NCBI GenBank assembly: GCA_016177705.1 | Contig: JACOUT010000004.1 | Location: forward strand, 558,001-622,000 | DNA from: Deltaproteobacteria bacterium | GTDB lineage: Bacteria; Myxococcota; UBA727; VGSZ01 | Length of the DNA stretch: 64,000 nucleotides | Reading direction: 5' to 3' | Shown: piece after piece, positions 28,696 to 37,792 of the stretch | Layout: each line of letters starts with the position of its first letter | Position numbering within the stretch: position 1 is the stretch's first letter | Position numbers and translations under genes: made by a program | The notes under the pieces: generated by a model | Told to the model about the DNA's origin: nothing | Seen by the model: only the letters and a program-made list of their open reading frames with translations | The model's database searches: none

Positions 28696-29151
28696 GTGGA
28701 GGTCAGCATCCTGTTCGTGGACGATGAGCCCCAGGTGCTGCGCGCCCTGGCGCGCTCGCTCAAGGGCGAGCAGTACACACTGGCCTTCAGCGGCGACCCG
28801 CTCGATGCGCTCGCGCGGCTCACCGAGCGCCCCTTCGACATCGTGGTCTCCGACTACATGATGCCCAACATGACCGGGGTGGAGCTGTTGACGCGCGTGC
28901 ACGAGTGCCGCCCGGCGACGCTGCGCATGATGATGACCGGGCACGCGGACAAGCAGGCCACCATCATGGCCATCAACGAGGGCGCCATCTGCCACTACCT
29001 CGAGAAGCCGTGGAGCGACGCCGAGCTGAAGTCGGTGCTGCGCGACGCGGCGCAGAGCGTCGCGGTGCAGCGCGCGGCGCGGGCCGCGGCGCCCGACCTG
29101 GCCGCGGCGGCGCGGCGCTTTGGCCGTATGCAGTTCCGTGGCAGTGCGTGA
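28696..29151 (+). CDS. Response regulator receiver-domain protein
   Basis: This 151-residue receiver (ILFVDDE, VVSDYMMPNMTG, LEKPW) shares RMMMTGHADKQATIMAINEG with the protein at 26.5 kb and is its paralogue. An Ala/Arg-rich helix forms the tail. A GGGAGG site five bases before the GTG at 28696 fixes the start. It lies 108 bases after the NtrC-type gene on the same strand. No output domain is present. Confidence 0.88.
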   Translation: MEVSILFVDDEPQVLRALARSLKGEQYTLAFSGDPLDALARLTERPFDIVVSDYMMPNMTGVELLTRVHECRPATLRMMMTGHADKQATIMAINEGAICHYLEKPWSDAELKSVLRDAAQSVAVQRAARAAAPDLAAAARRFGRMQFRGSA

Positions 29152-29176
29152 CCACTCGCGGTGCCGCTCTGCCCTC

Positions 29177-30262
29177 TCAGCGGTGGGACGCGATGGTCAG
29201 CTCGAAGATCGCACCGCCGCCCGGCCGGTCGCGCACGCGCGCCTGCCCCTGGTGCGCCTCGGCCACCAACTGCACGAGATAGAGACCGAGCCCAAAGCCA
29301 CGCCGCGTCCGCAACGCGCCGTCGTCGAGCGTGCCGAACTTGGTGAACAGCTCCGCCTTGCGCTCGTCGGGCACGCCGGGGCCGCAATCGGTCACGGTCA
29401 GGGACACCGCGTCGCCCTCGTTGGCAGCGCGCAGCTCGACCGCGCTGCCCGGCGGCGCATAGCGGATGGCATTGGCGAGCAAGTTGTCGAGGGCGCGCCG
29501 CAACAGCGCCCGGTCGGCGTCAACCGTGACGTCGACGGTTTGCACCTCGATGGTCAGGCTCCGCCCGCGCGCCGACGCCTCGAATCCTGCGGCAGCGTCG
29601 CGCAAGAGCGGCTCGAGCGGCACCGGCGCCAGCGCCGGCGTCAGCCTGCCGGCCTCGAGCGCGCGGATCTGCAAGAGGTCGTTGATGGCATCGCGCACGC
29701 GCCCGGCGGCGGCCAGCGCCTGGTCCAGCTCGTCCGCGTTGTCCGGCGTCGCAGACGTCTTCGCCAGTGCGAGCCAGGCGAAAACGCCGCTCAGCGGGTG
29801 CTTGAGATCGTGCACCAACAGCGACACCAGGTCGTCCTTGAGCGCGTCGAGGCGTTGCAGCGCGCGCAGTTGCTCGCGGATGGTGCGCTCCTGGCCACGC
29901 AAGCGCAGGAACATGTCGACGCGCAGGCGCAGCTCGGTTCGGTCGAAGGGCTTGGTGAGGAAGTCGTCGGCGCCGGCGGCGAGCCCCGCCAGTCGGTGTT
30001 CGCGATCGCTGAGCGCCGTCACCATCAACACCGGCACCTGCTCGTTGGTGAGCGTCTTGATCTTGCGGCACAGCTCCACACCGGTCTCACCCGGCATGAC
30101 GATGTCGAGCACGGCGAGGTCGATGGCTTCTCGCTGCACGGTGCGCAGTGCGCCCTCGGCGTCCTCCGCCTCGATCACGGTGCACATGCCGGCGAGGGCC
30201 GCGCGCACCAGCTCCCGATGCAGCAGGTCGTCGTCGACCACCAGGATCTTCGCGGTCATCAT
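29177..30262 (-). CDS. Receiver-histidine kinase hybrid
   Basis: This 361-residue protein has an N-terminal receiver (ILVVDDD, LAVLDIVMPGETG, LTKPFD). The kinase core has the phosphoacceptor LLVHDLKHPLSG (H-D-L-K-H-P-L type), an N-box LDNLLANAIRYAPP, DCGPGVPDE and FGLGLYLVQLV. This is the bacteriophytochrome/BaeS-like HK class, where a phosphorylated receiver controls kinase output. It converges on the receiver-only gene (25 bases apart) and is divergent from the sigma-28-like gene across a 310-base gap. Confidence 0.9.
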   Translation of the reverse strand: MMTAKILVVDDDLLHRELVRAALAGMCTVIEAEDAEGALRTVQREAIDLAVLDIVMPGETGVELCRKIKTLTNEQVPVLMVTALSDREHRLAGLAAGADDFLTKPFDRTELRLRVDMFLRLRGQERTIREQLRALQRLDALKDDLVSLLVHDLKHPLSGVFAWLALAKTSATPDNADELDQALAAAGRVRDAINDLLQIRALEAGRLTPALAPVPLEPLLRDAAAGFEASARGRSLTIEVQTVDVTVDADRALLRRALDNLLANAIRYAPPGSAVELRAANEGDAVSLTVTDCGPGVPDERKAELFTKFGTLDDGALRTRRGFGLGLYLVQLVAEAHQGQARVRDRPGGGAIFELTIASHR

Positions 30263-30572
30263 CGTTTGTCTCGCCCCCACACAGGAAACCGCACAGCGAG
30301 TAGCGCCTGTGCGAACAGAGTGCCAACTTCGAGGAGTCCCCGGAAGTTGCCGGCGCCACAAGGCGAGCGTGCCGCGGCCGCGCATGGGTGACTTCGTGTG
30401 CCGAGGTGGGCCCATACCCACGAGTACAGCTTGCCCCGGGTCGGGAGTGCCAGATCGCGTCCGGACGCGCTGCCTGGGTCGAGGCCGACCCTGCCCATCC
30501 TCGACGTCGCCGCTGCTTCCGCGTCCGGACGCGGCGGCACGGCGTGGCACGAACGGTGAACAACAGCCGCCC
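30263..30572. other. 310-base divergent intergenic region
   Basis: This region separates the divergent receiver-kinase gene and the sigma-28-like gene and should carry both promoters. It contains an AACTTC/GAAGTT inverted pair at 30325-30330 and 30343-30348. A TGGCACG at 30545-30551 looks like the -24 half of a sigma-54 promoter, but the -12 half is missing. No small gene with a convincing start is visible. Confidence 0.5.
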
Positions 30573-31169
30573 ATGAGCGAGCTTGCCCCCCTCCAACAGA
30601 ACGACCGTGCGACGGTCATGCAGTACCTGCCGCTCGTGGAGCGCGTGGCCAAGCGCGTCGCGCGCCGCCTGCCGCGCAGCGTGGCGCTCGACGACCTGGT
30701 TGGCGCCGGCTCGCTCGGCCTGATCGACGCGGTCAAGCGCTTCGACCCCGCGCGGGCGCCCTCCTTCTCGGCCTACGCCGAGCTGCGCATCCGCGGCGCC
30801 ATCCTCGATCACCTGCGGGCGCTCGACTGGCTGCCGCGCAGCATGAGGGCGAGCGTCAAGCGCGGCGAGAGCGATGCCGCGGTGCTCTCCATCGACGACC
30901 GTCGTGGCCCGGGTTGCGACGGCTTCGCCGCCAACCAGCCCTCGGCGTCGACGGTGCTCGAGCAGCGGGAGCAGCGCGACCGGCTGTCCGCGGCCATCGC
31001 GGCGCTGCCGGAGCGGACACGCCGGGTGCTGGGCCTGTACTACGTCGACGAGCTGACGCTGAAGGAAGTCGGGCAGGTGCTCGGCGTCACCGAGAGCCGC
31101 GCCTGCCAGCTCCACGGCGAAGCGGTGCTGCGCCTCAGGGGCGCGCTCGAGTGCGGCGCGGCCGCCTGA
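30573..31169 (+). CDS. Sigma-28-like (FliA/WhiG-type) sigma factor
   Basis: This 198-residue sigma-70-family factor has region 2 (YLPLVERVAKRVARRLPRSVALDDLVGAGSLGLIDAVKRFDP), a short linker with WLPRSMR, and region 4 (LPERTRRVLGLYYVDELTLKEVGQVLGVTESRACQLHGEAVLRLR). That order is typical of sigma-28. It is shorter than flagellar FliA (about 240 residues) in the region 3 part. No flagellar gene is present in the window. The gene directly downstream encodes a FlgM-like protein, which supports a sigma/anti-sigma pair. Confidence 0.88.
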   Translation: MSELAPLQQNDRATVMQYLPLVERVAKRVARRLPRSVALDDLVGAGSLGLIDAVKRFDPARAPSFSAYAELRIRGAILDHLRALDWLPRSMRASVKRGESDAAVLSIDDRRGPGCDGFAANQPSASTVLEQREQRDRLSAAIAALPERTRRVLGLYYVDELTLKEVGQVLGVTESRACQLHGEAVLRLRGALECGAAA

Positions 31170-31248
31170 CCCTGCGCGCCGGCCGGCGACCAAGCCCGGA
31201 TCAGCTCAAGTCGCGCACCCACCGACCGATGGGAGGCAAGAGGTCAAC

Positions 31249-31461
31249 GTGAGCACACACCGGCGCACCCCGAAACACTCGTCGAGCGAGGCGCACCTGG
31301 ACGGCGGCGAGAGCGCCAGCGAGCGCGCCTCGCGGGTCGCGCGCCTGCGCTGGGCGGTGCAGGCGGGCGCCTACGACCCCGACCCCGAGATCATCGCGGC
31401 CTTCATGCTGTGTGGTCCGCGCGCCATTCTCGGGCCCGACTCGCCCTGCGAGCCACACTGA
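31249..31461 (+). CDS. FlgM-like anti-sigma-28 protein
   Basis: This 70-residue protein contains SERASRVARLRWAVQAGAYDPDPEIIAAFML. That matches the C-terminal sigma-binding motif of FlgM (R-V-x-x-L-R-x-A-V-x-x-G-x-Y-x-x-D-x-x-x-I-A). The N-terminal part is polar and probably disordered, as in FlgM. The GTG start has an AGAGG site seven bases upstream. It lies 79 bases after the sigma-28-like gene. It most likely sequesters that sigma factor; in flagellar systems FlgM is exported to relieve inhibition, but no exporter is visible here. Confidence 0.72.
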   Translation: MSTHRRTPKHSSSEAHLDGGESASERASRVARLRWAVQAGAYDPDPEIIAAFMLCGPRAILGPDSPCEPH

Positions 31462-31470
31462 CGGCACTCG

Positions 31471-32241
31471 TCACGCGTCGCGGAACACCATCACCCACAC
31501 GTCGTAGAGCGCGTGTGTGTAGGCCGCCACGGCCAGGCCTCGCGTCTGATAGAGGAACGCGAATGCCGCCCCGGCGAAGACGCGGAAGGTGAAGGCCGAC
31601 ATCGTGAACGGCTCGCTGATGTGGTGCACGGCCGAGAACACCACGCTCGAGATGACCAGCGCGAGCGCGGCGGCCGCGAAGCGCGGCAGGTTCATCGCGT
31701 TCTTGGCGAGCCAGAACAGCCCGCCCATCAGCACCAGCCGAAACACGATCTCCTCGTACAGGCCGGCGCCCGCGCTCATCACCACCTTGTCGAGGAGGCC
31801 CATCTGGCTCGGCGCATCGGCGGCCAAGCCGACGTCGAGCAGGCCGCCCAGGCCAAGCCCGCGGATCAGCGCGATCACGACCGAGCCGAACACGAGCGCG
31901 TACGCCGTGCACTCGAGCAGCAGCCAGGGCACGATGCGCGGCTCCCAGTGCCACTTCCCGCTGCGCCCCTTCTTGCGCAGCACCACCAACGCCACCGCGA
32001 AGCCCACCAGCACGACGCCGTTGACCGCGAGGTAGCCGAGCAAGCTGCCCTGCACGGCGGTGAACAAGGTGGTGGTGACGAAGTCGACGCCGTTTCGCAG
32101 GTTGCCTGTGGCCAGGATGCCCACCTGGTAGAACAGGAACAGCGGCACCAGTAGCACCGCGCTGGTGAAGGGATCGCGGCTCGCGTCGAGGTACTGACGC
32201 AGACCGCCGGCACGCCGTACGTCGCTCACCATCTGCACCAT
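31471..32241 (-). CDS. CPBP-family intramembrane metalloprotease
   Basis: This 256-residue protein has about eight transmembrane helices and the three CPBP motifs: GLYEEIVFRL (EExxxR), FSAVHHI, and THALYDVWV. The family includes CAAX prenyl endopeptidase homologues and bacteriocin-immunity or maturation proteins. Its substrate is unknown. I chose the ATG at 32241, which has a GGGAG site eight bases upstream, over a TTG 27 bases earlier. It converges on the FlgM-like gene with nine bases between the stops. Confidence 0.88.
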   Translation of the reverse strand: MVQMVSDVRRAGGLRQYLDASRDPFTSAVLLVPLFLFYQVGILATGNLRNGVDFVTTTLFTAVQGSLLGYLAVNGVVLVGFAVALVVLRKKGRSGKWHWEPRIVPWLLLECTAYALVFGSVVIALIRGLGLGGLLDVGLAADAPSQMGLLDKVVMSAGAGLYEEIVFRLVLMGGLFWLAKNAMNLPRFAAAALALVISSVVFSAVHHISEPFTMSAFTFRVFAGAAFAFLYQTRGLAVAAYTHALYDVWVMVFRDA

Positions 32242-32333
32242 CTTGTCGTCTCCCGCGCGCTTCGACAACCTCTCGTCGTCACGCTGCTGTCACGCTCGCA
32301 ACGTCCAGCAAACAACGTCGAGGACCCTGACCA

Positions 32334-33410
32334 TTGTTCCGCATCGGCCGTTACACGATCGACCCGCCGTTTCTCCTGGCGCCCATGGCGAGCGTCAGCG
32401 AGATGCCGTTTCGCGTGCTCGCCCTCGAGATGGGCGCCGGGCTCGCCACCACCGAGCTGATCTCGGCCGCCGGCATCTTCCACAAGAACCGGCGCACGCG
32501 GCAGTACCTCACCTTCGACCGCGAGCGCGAGCGGCCCTACTCGGTGCAGCTCTTCGGCGGTGTCGTCGACGTGATGGCCACGGCCGCGCGCGGGGCAGTC
32601 GAACACGGCGCCGACATCGTCGACGTCAACATGGGCTGCCCGGTGCGCAAGGTGACCGGCAGCGGCGCGGGATCGGCGCTGCTGTGCGATGTGCCGCGCG
32701 CGGCGGCGATGGTGCGCGCCATGCGCGCCGCCGTCGGCGACGACGTTCCGGTCACGGCCAAGATCCGCCTGGGCTGGGACGACGGCAGCAAGAACGCCGT
32801 CGAGCTGGCGCGCGCCCTCGAGGACGCCGGCTGCGCGGCGCTGGCGGTGCACGCGCGCACGCGCGCGCAGGGCTACTCGGGGAGGGCCGACTGGTCTCAG
32901 ATCGCGCGCGTCAAGCAGGCGGTGGCCATGCCGGTCATCGGTAACGGCGACGTCGTCACCTTCGCCGACGCGCACCGCATGCGGCAGGAGACCGGCTGCG
33001 ACGCCGTCATGATCGGGCGCGGCGCGCTCGGCAACCCGTGGCTGTTCGCCAGCCTCAAGGCGGGCCGCGAGCTCGGCCCGCCGACGCCGACCGACCGCGC
33101 CGCCTTCATCATGCGACACCTGGGCGCGCACCTGGCCTTCCACCAGGCCTTGAGCGACGGCGAGGAGGCGACTCGCCTGCGCACGCCGCCCGAGCTGATG
33201 GCGGTCAAGACCTTCCGGCAGCACCTGGTGTGGTACGCGCGCGGCCTCGAGGGCGCGCGCGAGTTCCGGCAACGCGTCATGGCGCTCGAGGAGCCTGCCC
33301 AGGTGTCCGACATCGTGGAGGAGTTCTTCAGCCGCGCGCACGTCGAGCGCCGCGGTGCCGCCGCTACGGGCGACGCCGACGACGTCGACTACGCGCAGGC
33401 CTTCGGCTGA
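32334..33410 (+). CDS. dusB: tRNA-dihydrouridine synthase (DusB-like)
   Basis: This 358-residue FMN enzyme has the Dus signature: LAPMASVSEMPFR at the N-terminus, DIVDVNMGCPVRKVTGSGAGSALL with the catalytic Cys (about residue 103), AKIRLGW, VHARTRAQGYSG and VMIGRGALGNPWLF. It reduces specific uridines in tRNA with NADPH. The start is a TTG with GAGGA about ten bases upstream; the family N-terminus begins right there, so no longer start is needed. The C-terminal helical domain extends to an Asp/Ala-rich tail. Confidence 0.93.
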   Translation: MFRIGRYTIDPPFLLAPMASVSEMPFRVLALEMGAGLATTELISAAGIFHKNRRTRQYLTFDRERERPYSVQLFGGVVDVMATAARGAVEHGADIVDVNMGCPVRKVTGSGAGSALLCDVPRAAAMVRAMRAAVGDDVPVTAKIRLGWDDGSKNAVELARALEDAGCAALAVHARTRAQGYSGRADWSQIARVKQAVAMPVIGNGDVVTFADAHRMRQETGCDAVMIGRGALGNPWLFASLKAGRELGPPTPTDRAAFIMRHLGAHLAFHQALSDGEEATRLRTPPELMAVKTFRQHLVWYARGLEGAREFRQRVMALEEPAQVSDIVEEFFSRAHVERRGAAATGDADDVDYAQAFG

Positions 33411-33450
33411 CGGATCTTCAGAACTCGCGGATCCTGCCGATGCAGTAGGC

Positions 33451-35067
33451 ATGCGCCACCGCTTCGCCACTGTCGGTTCCTTGCCCACCTCGAAGCGCCT
33501 GGTCGACCTGCTGACCGCGCTCACCGAGACCATCCCTGCCGACAACGCCGCCACAGCGGCGCGCCTGCTCGACGAGCAGGGCGTCACCGCCGTGCTGGTG
33601 TTCGCCGATCTCGGCACCCCCGAGGGGTGCCGCGCCGCCGGTCGCGTGCTGACCGACACCGCGCTGACGGCGGTGCCGGTGGTCGTGGTCAGCCGGCGAG
33701 CCGGCCTCGATCGGCGCCTCGACGCGCTGCGGCTCGGCGCCGGCGCCGTGCTCGACGACAACGTCGACTTCGAGGGCATCGAGCGCGCGCTCGGCGAGGG
33801 CCCCGAGGACGCGCGCATCGAGCCGATGCTCGACCGCTCGCAGCGCGGCGCGCTGCGACGCTGCCTGGCGCTGCTCGAGGCCGAGCGGTTCGACGGCGTG
33901 GTGGGCGTGACCACCGCCGACGCGCCGGCCGAGCTCGGCCTGGTTGAGGGCCGTGTGGTGCGGGCGGAGTGCGGCGCGCTTCGCGGACAGGACGCGGTCG
34001 CCGAGGTGCTCGCGCCCGCCACCACGGTGCTCGACTTCAAGGTGGTGGCGTCCGCCTCCGTCGCCCCCGCGCCCAAGAACCGCACCGAGGGCGTCTCGGT
34101 GCTCTTGATCGACGACGACCCGGTCGGTCGCCACCTGTTCCGCGCCTTCCTCAGCCACGCGGGCTTCACCGTCACCGACGCCGCAGACGCCGAGAGCGGC
34201 TTGGCCAAGGCGCGCGCGCTGCGCCCGGACGTCGTCGTCACCGACCTGCATATGCCGCGCATCGACGGCTGGCGCGTCATCGCCGAGCTGCGCGGCGACC
34301 CGGCCACCGCCGACGCGCGCATCGTGCTGCACTCGGCGTTTCACGAGCTGCTGGACCAGCTCACCAAGGCGGGCGTCGGCGCCGATGCCTTCGTCAAGAA
34401 GGACGGGCGCGCCCGGCACCTGATCGACGTGGTGTCGGCGCAGGGCGCCGCGCGCGTCGCGCTGCGCTCGGCGCTCAAGCTCGGCGTGCCCTTCACCGGC
34501 TCCACGCGCGAGCTGACGCTCGGCGCGCTGCTGCACGAGCTGGCCGCCGCCGGCACCTCGGCGAAGCTGGTCGTCGACGACGGCATCGCGCACGTCGAGC
34601 TGGTGATCGACCAGGGCGAGTTCGTCGATGCCCACGGGCGGTCGGCGGCGGGCGAGTGGAGCGGACGGGCCGCGCTGGCGCTCGCGCTCAGCCTGCACCC
34701 GGCAACCATGAGCGTCACGCTGACGACCGCGGCGGAGCACGCGCAGCGGGAGCCGCTGCAGTCGCTGGTCGACCGCATCCGCTCGGATGATCAAACGCAC
34801 GTGGTCGCCGAGCGCCACCAAAGGCTCGCCGACGACGCCCCGCTCGCCTTCGACGAGGAGCGGCTGCGCGCCTACAAGCGGCGCTGCACGCCCGAGGCGC
34901 GGCCGGTGGTGGCGGCGTTGCACGACGGCACCAGCCCGCGCGCCTTGGTGGCGGCCGGCCATTGGGATCCCATGATGGTCGACGACATCGTGGCGGACCT
35001 GATGCAGCGCGGCGTCGCGCGCGCCGTGCGCACCGGCGAGATGATCGAGCTCGAACAGGTCGGTTGA
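33451..35067 (+). CDS. PATAN/DUF4388-like protein with central receiver
   Basis: This 538-residue protein has a degenerate receiver at the N-terminus (1-125). A PATAN-like domain follows (about 130-205, RCLALLEAERFDGVVGV then ELGLVEGRVVRAECG). A canonical receiver is next (VLLIDDDPVGRHLFR, VVVTDLHMPRIDGW, about 217-340). A second PATAN-like domain (FTGSTRELTLGALLHELAAAG) and a helical tail complete it. PATAN/DUF4388 proteins are common in Myxococcota and cyanobacteria, where they link receivers to motility, pili and polarity. Its partner is unknown. It lies 40 bases after dusB on the same strand. Confidence 0.75.
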   Translation: MRHRFATVGSLPTSKRLVDLLTALTETIPADNAATAARLLDEQGVTAVLVFADLGTPEGCRAAGRVLTDTALTAVPVVVVSRRAGLDRRLDALRLGAGAVLDDNVDFEGIERALGEGPEDARIEPMLDRSQRGALRRCLALLEAERFDGVVGVTTADAPAELGLVEGRVVRAECGALRGQDAVAEVLAPATTVLDFKVVASASVAPAPKNRTEGVSVLLIDDDPVGRHLFRAFLSHAGFTVTDAADAESGLAKARALRPDVVVTDLHMPRIDGWRVIAELRGDPATADARIVLHSAFHELLDQLTKAGVGADAFVKKDGRARHLIDVVSAQGAARVALRSALKLGVPFTGSTRELTLGALLHELAAAGTSAKLVVDDGIAHVELVIDQGEFVDAHGRSAAGEWSGRAALALALSLHPATMSVTLTTAAEHAQREPLQSLVDRIRSDDQTHVVAERHQRLADDAPLAFDEERLRAYKRRCTPEARPVVAALHDGTSPRALVAAGHWDPMMVDDIVADLMQRGVARAVRTGEMIELEQVG

Positions 35068-35081
35068 GCCGGGGCGAAGCC

Positions 35082-36350
35082 TCAGTACGCGGGCGGCACG
35101 TACACCAGGGCGAGCTGCTCGCCTGCGGGCGTCGACACCTGCGCGCCCCAGGCGCCGGTGGCGTTGCCCTCGGCCCACACCTCGACGTCGGCGTCGGCCG
35201 GCATGCCGTCGAGCACGAAGCGGCCGGCGCCGTCGGCCTGCTCCACGCCCGTGAGCCCGAGCTCACGCACCCGGTAGCGCACCAGGCCAAAGGCCCAGGG
35301 CGCGCCGTCGGGCTTGCTGACCATGCCCTCGACGTTCCTGCCCGCGCGCGCGACCAAGGTGACGCCGTCGAGGCCGAAGGGGCTCGCCAGCACGCCGAAG
35401 GCCGCGCGCGCCACCTTGCCGTCGCCGCGGGCGCTCACGGACACGTCCTGGCCGGTGCGCACCGGCAGCGAGAAGGAGCCGTCCGCCTCGGTCCGCGCGC
35501 GCGCGACGCGCGCCTTCGGGTCGAAGGCGGCGCCGAGCGAGACCAGCGCGCCTGCGACCGGCGCCCCTTGCTCGTCGACCACGACGCCGCGCACGCGCGG
35601 CGCAGGCGCGAGCGCGATGCGCGACGCGCTCCTCGGCTCGTCGGCGCGCACCGTGATGGCGCGGCGCGCCGCCTCGTGCTGCGGCGCCTGCACCAGCACC
35701 AGATAGCTGCCCGGTTCCAGCAACAGCGAGGCGTGCCCATCGACGCCTGCGGGCACGCGCGCCACGCCGGCGAGCGCGTTCCTGCCGTCGACGTCCTGCG
35801 CGATCGCGATCTCGGCGCCCGCCAGCACGCCGCCGGTCGTGGAGGTGAGCGCCAGCTCGAGCGTGACCGCCGACGCGCGCGCCGTCACCGGCAGCTCGAC
35901 GAAGGCGCGCTCGGCGGCGCTGGTGCAGCGCAGCTCGGGAGCGCCCGCCGGCGGGCGCCCCTCGACCAGCGCCGTCAGGTGGTAGGTGCCGCGGGGCAGG
36001 TCGATGAAGCGGTGGGCGCCGCTCGACGCCGTCTGTGCCGTCCACACCTCGGCGCTGCCTTCGTCGGTCACGCGCGCCAAGCGCAGCGGCGCGTCGGCGA
36101 GCGGCGCGCCGTCCTCGAGCACGCGCGCAGCGATTTGGCAGGCACCGGGCGTCGCTGCCGAAGCCTCGCCCAGCACGAAGGGCGACGGCTCGGGCGGCGG
36201 GCGCTCGAAGTAGCGCGCGCCGGTGGCGTCGGTGAGCGACAACGCGGCGGCGAGCGCCGCGGCCGGCAGCGCGGCGGCGGCGAGCACGCGGGCCGGCCCC
36301 CCGGCGCGCGACCACAGAACTCGAAGGCGAGCGACCACGATGTCTTTCAT
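35082..36350 (-). CDS. Membrane-anchored protein with carboxypeptidase-regulatory-like repeats
   Basis: This 422-residue protein has an N-terminal hydrophobic helix (residues 18-38) that could be an uncleaved anchor. Four or more Ig-like beta-sandwich repeats follow, of the carboxypeptidase regulatory type, for example RVRGVVVDEQGAPVAGALVSLG and GSFSLPVRTGQDVSVSARG. Such domains are extracytoplasmic and bind protein or carbohydrate. There is no enzyme domain. The ATG at 36350 has a GAGG site seven bases upstream. Confidence 0.8.
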   Translation of the reverse strand: MKDIVVARLRVLWSRAGGPARVLAAAALPAAALAAALSLTDATGARYFERPPPEPSPFVLGEASAATPGACQIAARVLEDGAPLADAPLRLARVTDEGSAEVWTAQTASSGAHRFIDLPRGTYHLTALVEGRPPAGAPELRCTSAAERAFVELPVTARASAVTLELALTSTTGGVLAGAEIAIAQDVDGRNALAGVARVPAGVDGHASLLLEPGSYLVLVQAPQHEAARRAITVRADEPRSASRIALAPAPRVRGVVVDEQGAPVAGALVSLGAAFDPKARVARARTEADGSFSLPVRTGQDVSVSARGDGKVARAAFGVLASPFGLDGVTLVARAGRNVEGMVSKPDGAPWAFGLVRYRVRELGLTGVEQADGAGRFVLDGMPADADVEVWAEGNATGAWGAQVSTPAGEQLALVYVPPAY

Positions 36351-36496
36351 CCGGCGCCTCACGCTGCACGCGACAGCTCTAGCGGGCGCCCAGCGAACGC
36401 CCAACCTCGAGGGTACCAGCCGCGACGCTGCCGCCGCTCGTGATCCCTGTCCGCATGTCCCACATCGCCACCGGATTTCGCTAGATTCGGCAGCCG

Positions 36497-37786
36497 ATGA
36501 GCGAGTGGACCCCCAAGCCCAAGGCCGACGCCAAGACCGAGGACCTGAACCTCACGGGCGAAGAGGGCAAGCTCTTGTCGCGCGTCGACGGCTCCACGTC
36601 CGTGTCGTCGCTCTCGCAGTCCACCGGGCTGCCAGAGGGCCGGGTGCGCCAGATCTTGAAGAAGCTGGTCGCCACCGGCGCCATTGAGGAGCACGCCGCC
36701 CCCGCGGCGCGGCCGGCGCCGCCCGCGCGACCGGCGCGCACCGAGTCCGAGCTGACCGCCGACCCGAACCTCACCACCGGCGAGCTGCAGCAGATGCTCG
36801 AGCCGAGCGACGAGGGCGACTTCGGCGAGCCCACCATGGACGACGCGGCGCCGGTGGGTGAGATGACCGAGGACGCCGACCCCGCGCTGGCGCGTCGCCA
36901 GGTGCCCGCGGCGCAAGTGGCCCCGGAGGGCGCCGTCGAGGCGCAGATCCTGGCCAACCTGGACGCCGCGCCGGGAGACGGGGAGCCACCGGCGGAGGCC
37001 GGCGGCGACGCGCCCGCCGAGGCATCCGATGGCGCGCCAGAGGATGAGGCCGCGCCCACCGAGGCAGACGCGGCCGGCGAGGCCGAGGAGGGCAACTACC
37101 GCAAGCTCTACGAGACCGAGCTCTCCAAGCTCGAGGCGCCCGAGCGCGAAGCGCTGGCGCGCTCCGGCGAAGACCCGCGCCTGATGGCGCTGTGCTTCGA
37201 TCCGCTGCCGGCGGTCATCCGCGGCATCTTCGAGAACCAGCGCTCCGGGCCCTCACACGCGCGGCTGGTGGCGCGCCACCACCGCACGCCCCAGGGCCTC
37301 GACGTCGTCATGAACCGCGCCGAGTTCCTGCGCGACGCCCAGGTGCAGCGCTACCTGCTCGCCAACACCATGATCCAGGAGCCGCAGCTCAAGCGCATCC
37401 TGCAGCCGAAGCGCCTGCTCGAGATCTACAAGGTCACCATCAGCCGCGAGCTGCCCGACCGGAACCGGCAGAAGGCGCGCCTGGTGATGCGCAGCAAGTG
37501 GTCGGCGTCCGACGCCGAGGAGCGCGCCGCGCTCGTGTTCACCACCGAGGGCCGCTGCCTCAACCAGCTCACCGGCCTGCCCTTCGACAGCAAGACCGTG
37601 TCGATGCTGTGCAGCAAGACCTACACCTCGAGCCTGTTGGTGCAGAACCTGGCGCGCTTCGGCGCCACGCCCCCGCCGGTGCTCGCCCACCTGCTCAGGC
37701 AGAACCTGGTGCGGCGTCAGCAGATGCTGAAGACGCTGATCATGCAGCACCCGAACTGCCCGTCCGACGCCAAGCGCAGGACGTGA
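36497..37786 (+). CDS. Winged-helix and helical protein of unknown function
   Basis: I do not recognise this 429-residue protein as a whole. Residues 18-65 form a winged-helix-like domain (LTGEEGKLLSRVDGSTSVSSLSQSTGLPEGRVRQILKKLVATGAIEE), a module often appended to PATAN proteins. A long acidic Ala/Glu/Pro linker follows (about 70-195). The C-terminal 220 residues are helical with HEAT-like character (LPAVIRGIFENQ, AQVQRYLLANTMI, PPVLAHLLRQNLV). No enzyme motif is visible. It ends six bases before the convergent FAD oxidase gene. Confidence 0.7.
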   Translation: MSEWTPKPKADAKTEDLNLTGEEGKLLSRVDGSTSVSSLSQSTGLPEGRVRQILKKLVATGAIEEHAAPAARPAPPARPARTESELTADPNLTTGELQQMLEPSDEGDFGEPTMDDAAPVGEMTEDADPALARRQVPAAQVAPEGAVEAQILANLDAAPGDGEPPAEAGGDAPAEASDGAPEDEAAPTEADAAGEAEEGNYRKLYETELSKLEAPEREALARSGEDPRLMALCFDPLPAVIRGIFENQRSGPSHARLVARHHRTPQGLDVVMNRAEFLRDAQVQRYLLANTMIQEPQLKRILQPKRLLEIYKVTISRELPDRNRQKARLVMRSKWSASDAEERAALVFTTEGRCLNQLTGLPFDSKTVSMLCSKTYTSSLLVQNLARFGATPPPVLAHLLRQNLVRRQQMLKTLIMQHPNCPSDAKRRT

Positions 37787-37792
37787 TCGCGT

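Noticed and set aside
30545..30562. Possible sigma-54 promoter before the sigma-28-like gene
   Set aside because: TGGCACG fits the -24 element, but the expected GC at -12 is absent (GGTGAA instead).
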